A stretch of DNA of 5,194 bases from Chloroflexota bacterium (GTDB lineage: Bacteria > Chloroflexota > Anaerolineae > JAADDB01): contig JAADDB010000323.1 in NCBI GenBank assembly GCA_013154135.1, forward strand, positions 1-5,194. Reading direction: 5' to 3'. Shown here in pieces: positions 1-5,194 of this stretch. Both the position numbers and the translations under genes were made by a program. The stretch's first letter is position 1. Each line of letters opens with the position of its first letter. Under the pieces are notes generated by a model. It did not search any database, had not been told where the DNA came from, and saw only the letters and a program-made list of their open reading frames with translations.

Positions 1-8
1 AGGGAGAG

Positions 9-54
9 CCCCCTCCTTTGGCGGGACTCCGGGGGATTGAGTCCCAGGAGGGGG
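9..54. other. GC-rich inverted repeat, strong stem-loop
   Basis: CCCCCTCCT (9-17) pairs with AGGAGGGGG (46-54) and GGGACTC (23-29) pairs with GAGTCCC (39-45). This gives 16 paired bases with a 5-base bulge (18-22) and a 9-base loop (30-38). There is no T-tract on either side, so it is not a classic intrinsic terminator. It could still be a 3'-end or processing hairpin of a gene to the left of the window, or a REP-like intergenic repeat. The pairing is directly visible; the function is unknown. Confidence 0.6.
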
Positions 55-73
55 GCGGGGGAAACGGACCTAA

Positions 74-89
74 AACCTAGCTCTAGGTT
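74..89. promoter_or_regulatory. Perfect 7-bp inverted repeat, operator-like
   Basis: AACCTAG (74-80) and CTAGGTT (83-89) are perfect inverted copies separated by CT. The two-base centre suits a dimeric DNA-binding protein, although a 6-bp stem with a 4-base loop is also possible in RNA. No promoter or start codon close by supports a specific regulator, so this is only a candidate site. Confidence 0.25.
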
Positions 90-150
90 AAGGATGAGTT
101 GTCAAATAAGCGTCAGGAGTAGCAGATAAATTAGTAGATGTCCCGTTAAG

Positions 151-267
151 GATTATAGGAGGCACTGGGAAACAACTGTGCGTGGGCCTGTTGCCAAGGT
201 TGGGGCGTTCGGGGTGGAGGTGTTAATTGCAGATTATTTTTCAACATCCTATAATCACTGGGAAACA
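151..267. repeat. Paired 12-mer direct repeat with flanking inverted 10-mer
   Basis: CACTGGGAAACA occurs at 163-174 and again at 256-267. GATTATAGGA (151-160) just before the first copy is matched by its reverse complement TCCTATAATC (247-256) abutting the second copy. A direct repeat and an inverted repeat are therefore coupled about 95 bases apart. It may be the residue of a small mobile or rearranged element, or a pair of binding sites. No transposase is visible between the copies. Confidence 0.4.
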
Positions 268-660
268 CCACCCCGCCCCCATAGGCTCTTCACCCTCTTG
301 TACGTGGGCAGGTAAAGGGCCTCACTGCAAGCCCCAAGCCAACTTTAGGCAAGATGCTCATCCCGCCACGAGCCATCCAAGGATACTTCAAGGGCAAAAC
401 AAGGGGCAAGATAACGGCTCATCGGTTTATGGTGTTCGTTTTGTGGACATTTTGTAGACACACATGGGTTATCCTAAGACCAGTGAATGGGGAGTTGGTT
501 GATACCCCCGTTGTCCTGACCACGCCAACGTAGGTACACCCGTATTCGGTACGTTTTACATCCAACCGCTAAATCTACCCGCCATCTACCCATGGAGGAG
601 AGAACAACGGAGTTTTCTACCTTGTGGATGGCGAAATACACAAATCTCCATGAATTAGTC

Positions 661-676
661 AATCGATTATTGCAAT
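661..676. promoter_or_regulatory. Two abutting 8-bp palindromes upstream of the 728 frame
   Basis: AATCGATT (661-668) and ATTGCAAT (669-676) are each perfect palindromes, lying side by side about 50 bases upstream of the ATG at 728. The position would suit an operator near a promoter, but I cannot identify a convincing -35/-10 pair. Short AT-rich palindromes also arise by chance. Confidence 0.2.
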
Positions 677-727
677 CCCGTTTGCTCTAGAGGATCTCTC
701 CGGGCTGCACTAGGAGGGAGGTCAACC

Positions 728-1120
728 ATGAGCAAGCGTACAAAGGTTGGTCTGTTTCTATCCCTTAGCATTTCTCCACTGGTCCTGATGGCTTGGTTGC
801 TCCTTCTCAGGGGAGGCCTACCGGCCGTCGCGTCTGGACCGCCCCCTCTTTTCGTCACGCCCAACGGGAGCGATCGCGCGTGTACGAAATCTCATCCTCC
901 CACATTGGGCGATGCCCAAGGCCATGTTCTGGTCCACATGATGGCCTCTTTGACGTTGGCTGGCGAGGAGACTGCGCTTCAGCCCTCGCGAGCCACACCC
1001 TGCCGTGCTCTCCCACAGTGTCCGACAGACCAGGCCACTTGGTTGTCTGCCCATGCGCACGTGGGTGGGAGGGGAAGGAAAGAGGATGAAGCGGATTTCG
1101 CCCGCTTTGTCCTCACCTAA
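728..1120 (+). pseudogene. Truncated N-terminal paralogue of the beta-helix protein at 2107
   Basis: The first 57 residues match the intact beta-helix protein encoded at 2107 at 41 positions. They include the same signal segment (MAWLLLLRG) and the mature-start block LFVTPNGS. DNA identity is also high, for example CTTAGCATTTCTC and GTCACGCCCAACGGGAGCG. A good ribosome binding site (AGGAGGGAGG, 712-721) precedes the ATG. After about residue 57 the similarity fades: only fragments such as 'AQ' and 'LAG' still line up, and the remaining residues are low-complexity and unlike any beta-helix. The frame stops at 130 residues against 505 in the intact copy. The second cysteine of the conserved CxxxxxC pair is replaced by proline. 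There are no Gly-rich coils, no DIGADE block and no YLP tail. I read it as a remnant of a duplicated gene. A short secreted protein that has kept only the export signal is the alternative. Confidence 0.65.
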
Positions 1121-1163
1121 GGTGTATTGCTTGAACTTTGGACAAATGTGGCGGCTTGAAAAA

Positions 1164-1195
1164 GTGGGGAAGGGCCAGACTTATCCCTTTCCCAC
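1164..1195 (-). terminator. Stem-loop with T-tract on the minus strand
   Basis: GTGGGGAAGGG (1164-1174) pairs with CCCTTTCCCAC (1185-1195) over 11 bp with one G-T pair, leaving a 10-base loop. Five A residues (1159-1163) precede it on the + strand. Read on the minus strand, the stem is therefore followed by TTTTT, the layout of an intrinsic terminator. For + strand transcription the run after the stem is ACCTCAGAGG, so termination that way would be weaker. It separates the 728 remnant from the propeller gene. No minus-strand gene is visible for it to serve. Confidence 0.45.
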
Positions 1196-1231
1196 ACCTC
1201 AGAGGCAAATTGTTTTCGGAAGGAGGTTGTC

Positions 1232-2095
1232 ATGAGTGCACGAATTCACAGATTTACAGGCATATTATTGTTGATGCTTCTCCTTACATCAATATCTGCC
1301 TTGCTGTTCTACACATCTTCCTGGGCGGGGAGTGGGACGGTATTCAATGGACCGTCGCCTGGTATCTACTACGCGGACGGATACAAAAGCCCCGGCACCA
1401 TCTATCGACTGGACCCCGCCACATCCCTGGAAACGACCTTCTATCAACGTCCCAGTTTACGGCTTACCAGTTTTACCCTGGATCGGTTCCCAAGTGAACT
1501 CTACTTCAGTTACCTCAACACTCGTTATATTTATAAGGTCACAAAGACGGATACCGGGTGGGGGAATGAGGAGATCGTGTACACCCACACCACATACGTC
1601 CGTGACCTGGCCTTTGGCCCTGACGGAGCGCTCTATTTCAGCGAGGCCTATGGTGGAAGGGACGGGCTCATTTATCGATTAGAGGGAAACACGGCAACAC
1701 CTTACTTCACCGTCCATTTGGCGGAATTGGGGACCGGCTGGCGAGGTGATTTCACGTTCGACGAGAACGGCGTCCTGTATCTCACCTCAGGAAACCGCCG
1801 ACCGGGGCGCATATTCCGGGTAGAGAACGGACAGGTGCGTAAGATTTTCGAGTCCCCGGACCACGTCATCGCGGGCATCTTCGTCCGCAACGGCAAGGCT
1901 TATTACACCGACTGGGGACAACATATTTACGTCCTGGACCTGGCAACCGGCCAGGAACAGGTGCTCCACACCCAGCACAACGCGCGCTGGCTCACCGACG
2001 TGTACATTGTGGGAGATATTTCGGCCGTGCCCAGCCCCACACCCACCCCTGTATCCCGTCTCTGGTTGCCGGTCATGGTGAAACATGCACGTTAA
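1232..2095 (+). CDS. Secreted beta-propeller protein (NHL/SMP-30-like) with YLP-type C-terminal tail
   Basis: The 287-residue product has an export signal (hydrophobic 10-27; possible cleavage near WAG, 31-33). It then has about five or six propeller-type repeats in which a hydrophobic strand, a D/N-G turn, an aromatic 'LYFS/LYLT' strand and an 'IYRL/IFRV' strand recur. Clear blades are at residues 122-151 (LAFGPDGALYFSE), 170-199 (FTFDENGVLYLTS) and 211-240 (GKAYYTDWG then IYVLDLATG); weaker ones are at 44-62 and 78-105. A Pro/Thr linker (PSPTPTP, 267-273) leads to the terminal WLPVMVKHAR. The fold resembles NHL, SMP-30 and strictosidine-synthase propellers, which bind ligands or act on sugars and lactones. 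I see no set of catalytic metal ligands, so a binding or structural role is as likely as an enzyme. AGGAGGT at 1221-1227 fixes the start. The next gene begins 11 bases after its stop. Confidence 0.85.
   Translation: MSARIHRFTGILLLMLLLTSISALLFYTSSWAGSGTVFNGPSPGIYYADGYKSPGTIYRLDPATSLETTFYQRPSLRLTSFTLDRFPSELYFSYLNTRYIYKVTKTDTGWGNEEIVYTHTTYVRDLAFGPDGALYFSEAYGGRDGLIYRLEGNTATPYFTVHLAELGTGWRGDFTFDENGVLYLTSGNRRPGRIFRVENGQVRKIFESPDHVIAGIFVRNGKAYYTDWGQHIYVLDLATGQEQVLHTQHNARWLTDVYIVGDISAVPSPTPTPVSRLWLPVMVKHAR
2063..2092 (+). other. C-terminal WLP tail of the propeller protein
   Basis: Codons 278-287 encode WLPVMVKHAR, directly after a Pro/Thr linker. It parallels YLPYMLSGNR and YLPRMVKQ at the ends of the next two proteins. 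The pattern is aromatic-Leu-Pro, a short hydrophobic run, then a basic end. Confidence 0.6.
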
Positions 2096-2102
2096 GGAGG
2101 AG
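2095..2102 (+). promoter_or_regulatory. Ribosome binding site overlapping the upstream stop
   Basis: AGGAGGAG begins on the last base of the propeller gene's TAA and lies 4 bases before the ATG at 2107. The overlap with the stop codon points to tight transcriptional linkage and possibly translational coupling of the two genes. Confidence 0.75.
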
Positions 2103-2106
2103 AACC

Positions 2107-3624
2107 ATGAACATCCGCACACGAAGTCGCATACTTTTGTCACTTAGCATTTCTCTACTGGTCCTAATGGCCTGGTTGCTCCTGCTCAGGGGAAGCTCAC
2201 CGGCCGTGGCAGCCGGACCGAACACCCTCTTTGTCACGCCCAACGGGAGCGGCAGCGCGTGCACGCAATCCCATCCCTGCGCGCTGCACACCGCACTGGC
2301 CCAGGCCCGGGACGGCGACACCATCTACCTGGCCGGGGGCACCTACACCGGCCAGGGCGCCGCGGTCATCACCCTCACCAAGAGCATCACCCTCTACGGT
2401 GGTTGGGATGGTGCCCCCGCCGGCCCGGTAGTGCGCGATCCCCAGGCCTTTCGCACCGTGCTTGATGGAGAAGACCAGCGCCGAGTGGTCTACATCAACG
2501 GAGACATCGCCCCTGTCCTGGACGGACTCACCGTCGTCAACGGCAATGCCGTCGGTTTAGGGGGGTATGGCACCAGCGATGCCGGTGGTGGCATTTACGT
2601 CAACAGGTCCGAGGTCACGATCAGAAACTGTCTCCTCACCAACAACATGGCCGGAAACAGAAAGGGCACGGGAGGTGGTCTGTTCCTCATCTATAGTAAT
2701 GCCCGCGTGGAACACTCCACCATTATGAGCAACACCGCCCGGTGGGGAGGTGGTGCAAGAGCCATTTCCAGGGCTCCGGTGTTTCGCCTCAACCGGTTCA
2801 TCTCCAACACGGCCGATTTTGGCGGGGGTATCTACTTGATGTGGACCAATGAACAAGCACTTATCGAGGAGAACGTGTTTACTGATAATAGGGGGGCTGA
2901 AGGAGGGGCGATTTACTTGAGCGCAGCGGGAGCGACCATACGCCGGAACGTGATCTACAACAACCGGGGCGGAACGGGCGGAGGCATCGGTGTGGTTTCT
3001 GGGGACACTCCGGTGAAACTAGAGGACAATCGCATATGGAGGAACTCCGCCGGGAGAGGAGGAGGCGTGTACATTTCATTTAGACCATTCCAAGAACGCA
3101 CACGCCTGGAGAACAACATTATTGCCCAAAACCAAGCGACGAAGAACGGAGCCGGGGTGTACATTCATCAATCCAAGCCGGTGTTCGTCCACAACACCCT
3201 GGCCCAGAACCGCGGCGGGGATGGCTCGGGCATTTTTGTGGCGACTGGGGCAGAGGCCACACTGATCAACACCATCCTCGTCAGCCACACGGTGGGCATC
3301 AGCGTGACCACGGGGAGCGCAGCCACGCTGGACTCCACCTTGTGGGGGGCAGGTATCTGGGCCAACGGTGCGGACTGGGGCGGCGATGGCACAGTGACAA
3401 CCCAACACGACGTGCACGGTGACCCTGCGTTCGTTAACCCCGCGGCTGGGGATTACCACATTGAGAGGCATTCCGCGGCCCGGGACGCGGGGGTGGACGC
3501 CGGCATCCTCACGGACATCGACGGTGAATCCCGCCCCTTCGGTCCTGCGCCGGACATCGGCGCGGACGAGTGGCGGCCCAAGCATTCAGTCTACCTACCG
3601 TACATGCTTAGCGGAAACCGATAG
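2107..3624 (+). CDS. Secreted right-handed parallel beta-helix protein, choice-of-anchor-Q type
   Basis: The 505-residue product begins with a signal peptide (hydrophobic 9-27, likely cleavage near AVAA, 33-36). The mature start is LFVTPNGSGSACTQSHPC, whose Cys52 and Cys58 probably form a disulfide. The typical first coil follows (ARDGDTIYLAGGTY, 67-80). A ladder of nine glycine-rich coil turns of the GGGIYV type then starts near residues 160, 189, 214, 239, 266, 291, 318, 348 and 373, a period of about 25-30 residues, with N-rich turns between. The C-terminal block (GDPAF... GDYHI... ARDAG... DIDGESRPFGPAPDIGADE, 438-488) is characteristic of choice-of-anchor-Q proteins. The chain ends in VYLPYMLSGNR. 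Beta-helix proteins of this type are extracellular and either bind or cleave polysaccharides or act as surface structures. No lyase active site is evident to me. An AGGAGG site overlapping the upstream stop fixes the start. The 728 frame is its truncated relative. Confidence 0.92.
   Translation: MNIRTRSRILLSLSISLLVLMAWLLLLRGSSPAVAAGPNTLFVTPNGSGSACTQSHPCALHTALAQARDGDTIYLAGGTYTGQGAAVITLTKSITLYGGWDGAPAGPVVRDPQAFRTVLDGEDQRRVVYINGDIAPVLDGLTVVNGNAVGLGGYGTSDAGGGIYVNRSEVTIRNCLLTNNMAGNRKGTGGGLFLIYSNARVEHSTIMSNTARWGGGARAISRAPVFRLNRFISNTADFGGGIYLMWTNEQALIEENVFTDNRGAEGGAIYLSAAGATIRRNVIYNNRGGTGGGIGVVSGDTPVKLEDNRIWRNSAGRGGGVYISFRPFQERTRLENNIIAQNQATKNGAGVYIHQSKPVFVHNTLAQNRGGDGSGIFVATGAEATLINTILVSHTVGISVTTGSAATLDSTLWGAGIWANGADWGGDGTVTTQHDVHGDPAFVNPAAGDYHIERHSAARDAGVDAGILTDIDGESRPFGPAPDIGADEWRPKHSVYLPYMLSGNR
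3586..3621 (+). other. C-terminal YLP tail of the beta-helix protein
   Basis: Codons 494-505 encode SVYLPYMLSGNR, immediately after the conserved DIGADE block and a short linker. No membrane-spanning helix follows, so this is neither an LPXTG nor a PEP-CTERM type anchor. Confidence 0.6.
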
Positions 3625-3643
3625 AGCCCTTCAACCCTGATAT

Positions 3644-3680
3644 CTCCCGGGCGGGTGAGGGTCATGCCCCCGCCCGGGAG
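3644..3680 (+). terminator. 12-bp perfect GC-rich stem-loop between genes
   Basis: CTCCCGGGCGGG (3644-3655) pairs perfectly with CCCGCCCGGGAG (3669-3680) around a 13-base loop. It lies 20 bases after the beta-helix stop and 7 bases before the ribosome binding site of the next gene. There is no T-tract after the stem, so it may act as a partial terminator, an mRNA-stabilising 3' end or a processing site. It could reduce expression of the downstream gene relative to the upstream pair. Confidence 0.55.
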
Positions 3681-3687
3681 TGGGAAC

Positions 3688-3695
3688 AGGAGGTG
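3688..3695 (+). promoter_or_regulatory. Ribosome binding site fixing the 3701 start
   Basis: AGGAGGTG sits 5 bases before the ATG at 3701. An in-frame ATG at 3680 lies within the preceding stem and has no such site; it would add seven residues (MGTGGET) before a clean Met-Lys-Arg signal peptide. The start at 3701 is therefore preferred. Confidence 0.8.
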
Positions 3696-3700
3696 AAACC

Positions 3701-4372
3701 ATGAAAAGACTCCAATATTCTCTGCCCCTGAGATTTTCGATGGCTTTAGGCATAAGCATGCTTTTGCTGGTCGGCCTCTTGGTGTTAGCGGCAGGAATAG
3801 CCCCGATGATGGACAAAAGTCTGGTGGCCCATGCTTATGAATTCGGGCCTTCCTCTTGGGCAAACGGGACGGAGCGCGTGGTTATCTCTTGTCCTCCCAA
3901 GGGGAGCGGTGGTGATGGTCTCAGCCGAGGGTTCTACGTAGAGGATTATCCTGCCACGGACCTCGGTCGCGTCGAGATGGTGTATTGGGCGCCCGCAGAA
4001 GGCACATATTCCATCTCCATGACGGTACGCCGGGATACCTATGACGGTCCCATCGTTGGTACTCAGGTTATCACTCTGGAGATGCCCGCGAGGACAAACG
4101 TGACGGGTACGTTTGACTTCGGTGGTGTACCCGTCCCGCGGGGAAGCACGCTGACGTTCATCCAGGCCAAAGTCGTCGGTCCGGGAAGCGTGTTTTACAA
4201 CACCGGACCATGTGGTGACGATCCAAACTGTAATGCATGTCCCGGGATTTATCAAACTGAGGGCACACGCCCACCGTTGGACACCTTCCGTCGACGGAGT
4301 GTGGCGCTGCGCATCACCGCGCGTTCATCGGCAAGGTGGATAATGTATCTACCCCGAATGGTAAAGCAATAG
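3701..4372 (+). CDS. Secreted four-cysteine protein of unknown function with YLP tail
   Basis: The product is 223 residues. It has a basic-then-hydrophobic signal segment (MKRLQYSLPLR, hydrophobic 12-34), with possible cleavage around 44-46 (AHA). I do not recognise a named family. The mature part looks all-beta: SISMTVRRD (104-112), TQVITLEM (121-128), TGTFDFGGVPVPRGSTLTF (135-153) and VALRITA (201-207) alternate like strands of a jelly-roll or beta-sandwich, with no visible active site. Four cysteines (64, 171, 177, 180) could form two disulfides; three of them are clustered in CGDDPNCNAC. The segment YQTEGTRPPLDTFRRRSVALR (184-204) looks like a conserved signature. The chain ends in WIMYLPRMVKQ, matching the tails of the two upstream products. 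Sharing that tail and the + orientation suggests the same export and surface destination. A carbohydrate-binding or adhesin-accessory role is possible but unproven. Confidence 0.82.
   Translation: MKRLQYSLPLRFSMALGISMLLLVGLLVLAAGIAPMMDKSLVAHAYEFGPSSWANGTERVVISCPPKGSGGDGLSRGFYVEDYPATDLGRVEMVYWAPAEGTYSISMTVRRDTYDGPIVGTQVITLEMPARTNVTGTFDFGGVPVPRGSTLTFIQAKVVGPGSVFYNTGPCGDDPNCNACPGIYQTEGTRPPLDTFRRRSVALRITARSSARWIMYLPRMVKQ
4340..4369 (+). other. C-terminal YLP tail of the four-cysteine protein
   Basis: Codons 214-223 encode IMYLPRMVKQ, the third such ending in a row. The basic residue after the hydrophobic run recurs in all three tails. Confidence 0.6.
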
Positions 4373-4398
4373 GACAAAATTGCTCGAGGAGTACATGT

Positions 4399-4405
4399 AG
4401 GAGGG
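4399..4405 (+). promoter_or_regulatory. Ribosome binding site fixing the 4413 start
   Basis: AGGAGGG lies 7 bases before the ATG at 4413. An out-of-frame ATG at 4406 touches the site directly, leaving no spacer, and opens only a 65-codon frame with no signal peptide. The 4413 frame gives a clean signal peptide and stays open to the window edge. Confidence 0.8.
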
Positions 4406-4412
4406 ATGCGAG

Positions 4413-5194
4413 ATGAAACAACATTCACTTTGGGTCACGGTTTTATTAGCAACCGCATTTCTCATCGCATTGGGCATTGGGCGCATTTGGGCTCAGGAAT
4501 CCGTGCCCCAGGGCGATGTTTCGATACAAGCGGCCGTGGGAACAGATTTCACCTACCAGGGGCGCCTCACCCGAGACGGGCATCCCGTCAACGGTACGTG
4601 TGATTTCCAGTTCACGTTGTGGGATGCGGCAACAGGGGGACATCGCATTGGCAGTCCGCAGACAAAGGCCGGCGTTCAGGTGACCAACGGCCTCTTCAAC
4701 GTGCAACTGGACTTTGGACGCAATGCCTTCCAGGGAGAAGCACGGTGGTTGCAGGTGGCGGTGCGCTGCCCTGCGGGCAGTGGCAGTTACACGACGCTCA
4801 CCCCGCGCCAGCCGGTAACGTCGGTGCCGTATGCGATGTATGCCCTGTCCGCGCCCTGGAGTGGACTGACAGGGGTGCCCGCCGGCTTTGCCGACGGCGT
4901 GGACAACGACACGCAGTACCGCGCGGGCACCGGGCTGACGTTGGTGGGGAATGAATTTCGGCTACGCACGCCCTACCGCCTGCCCCAGGGGTGCAACAAC
5001 GGCCAGGTGCCCAAGTGGAACGGAAGCACCTGGCAATGTGGGAATGATGAAACCGGTTCGGGATCCTACTGGTCTCTCACCGGGAATGCCGGGACAAACC
5101 CTGAGACAAATTTCCTGGGCACCACAGACGACCAACCGCTCCACATCGCGGTGAACGGTCACCGAGTCATGCGCCTGGAACCCGGAGAGGATAG
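4413..5194 (+). CDS. Fibre-like surface protein, N-terminal 260 residues (runs off the window)
   Basis: The frame from ATG 4413 stays open to the last base, giving 260 codons without a stop. It starts with a signal peptide (MKQHSLW, hydrophobic 8-21, likely cleavage after IWA, 25-27). An N-terminal domain of about 100 residues follows, running from FTYQGRLTRDGHPVNGTCDF (46-65) through LWDAATGG, TNGLFNVQLDFG and RWLQVAVR to the closing PRQPVTSVPYAMYAL (131-145). A linker of the type seen in tail-fibre-like proteins comes next (GLTGVPAGFADGVDNDTQY, 151-169), then a 'GQVPKWNGSTWQC' module (197-209). Last is a YadA-head-associated segment (YWSLTGNAG... NFLGTTDDQPLHIAVNG... RLEP, 219-257). Such proteins usually continue with repeated head or stalk modules and sometimes a peptidase S74 chaperone domain; neither can be seen here. 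The likely role is a trimeric surface fibre or adhesin. The gap from the preceding stop is 40 bases, so co-transcription is plausible. Confidence 0.85.
   Translation, partial: MKQHSLWVTVLLATAFLIALGIGRIWAQESVPQGDVSIQAAVGTDFTYQGRLTRDGHPVNGTCDFQFTLWDAATGGHRIGSPQTKAGVQVTNGLFNVQLDFGRNAFQGEARWLQVAVRCPAGSGSYTTLTPRQPVTSVPYAMYALSAPWSGLTGVPAGFADGVDNDTQYRAGTGLTLVGNEFRLRTPYRLPQGCNNGQVPKWNGSTWQCGNDETGSGSYWSLTGNAGTNPETNFLGTTDDQPLHIAVNGHRVMRLEPGED

Larger units (their letters stand above)
55..727. other. Long stretch with no convincing gene
   Basis: This stretch is less GC-rich than the genes downstream and contains no reading frame that I recognise. The longest + frame (227-457) would start at a TTG with GGAGG six bases upstream, but its 76-residue translation is rich in His, Pro, Gln and Ser and has no recognisable domain. 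Another frame is open from 285 to 530 and then continues, with stops at 531 and 570, to 653. Its translation looks somewhat protein-like but has about the number of stops expected by chance. Small inverted and direct repeats lie at 74-89, 151-174, 247-267 and 661-676. No clear -35/-10 pair stands out. It is probably an intergenic region with decayed sequence. Confidence 0.5.

Noticed and set aside
227..457. A 76-residue + frame with TTG start and GGAGG six bases upstream
   Set aside because: The ribosome binding site is acceptable, but the translation has no recognisable domain, signal peptide or coding-like character, and it overlaps a repeat copy at 256-267.
474..662. A 62-residue minus-strand frame
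   Set aside because: No ribosome binding site or recognisable similarity was seen; it is short and lies in decayed-looking sequence.
686..703. CTCTAGAGGATC followed by CTCCGGG, resembling a cloning-vector polylinker
   Set aside because: Only about 12 bases match exactly and the flanks do not look like vector, so chance is the simpler explanation. A vector screen of the assembly would settle it.
1138..1184. Possible promoter upstream of 1232 (TTGGAC or TTGAAA as -35)
   Set aside because: No acceptable -10 hexamer lies at 16-18 bases from either; ACTTAT is a poor match and falls in the loop of the 1164-1195 hairpin.
3076..3585. A 169-residue minus-strand frame
   Set aside because: It lies wholly inside the well-supported beta-helix gene and its translation has no domain character; it is a shadow frame of GC-rich coding DNA.
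3785..4255. A 156-residue minus-strand frame
   Set aside because: It is antisense to the four-cysteine gene, which has the better ribosome binding site, signal peptide and tail.
4406..4603. A + frame starting at ATG 4406
   Set aside because: The ATG abuts the AGGAGGG site with no spacer. The frame closes after 65 codons, while the 4413 frame encodes a recognisable signal peptide and fibre domain.

Overview
The window looks like part of a Chloroflexota genome, probably of the Anaerolineae/Caldilineae/Chloroflexia kind. The evidence is the protein content. Three consecutive secreted proteins end in a short 'YLP/WLP-hydrophobic-basic' tail, which I recall as a recurrent ending of secreted Chloroflexota proteins. 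The last gene has the N-terminus of a fibre-like family that is also common there. Base composition is moderately GC-rich. All confident genes are on the + strand, and I see no RNA gene, CRISPR array or recognisable transposase.

Layout. Positions 1-727 contain no convincing gene. They hold a strong GC-rich hairpin (9-54), a small perfect inverted repeat (74-89), a duplicated 12-mer linked to an inverted 10-mer (151-267), and two abutting 8-bp palindromes (661-676). Positions 728-1120 are an N-terminal remnant of a beta-helix protein, a truncated paralogue of the intact gene at 2107. A stem-loop (1164-1195) then precedes four genes that read like one secretome block: a beta-propeller protein (1232-2095), a right-handed beta-helix protein with a choice-of-anchor-Q type C-terminal region (2107-3624), an unrecognised four-cysteine secreted protein (3701-4372), and the first 260 codons of a large fibre-like protein (4413 to beyond 5194).

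How they fit together. Every product starts with a signal peptide and each intact gene has a strong AGGAGG-type ribosome binding site. The propeller and beta-helix genes are 11 bases apart and almost certainly co-transcribed. A 12-bp hairpin separates the beta-helix gene from the four-cysteine gene and may split or modulate the transcript. No enzyme active site is visible, so the likeliest shared role is cell-surface or extracellular structure, adhesion or binding. This role is inferred from folds, not shown.

The most interesting points are the shared C-terminal tail on three unrelated folds, which suggests a common sorting or anchoring mechanism, and the recombined or decayed paralogue at 728. 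I found no evidence of a defence system or other new multi-gene machinery.
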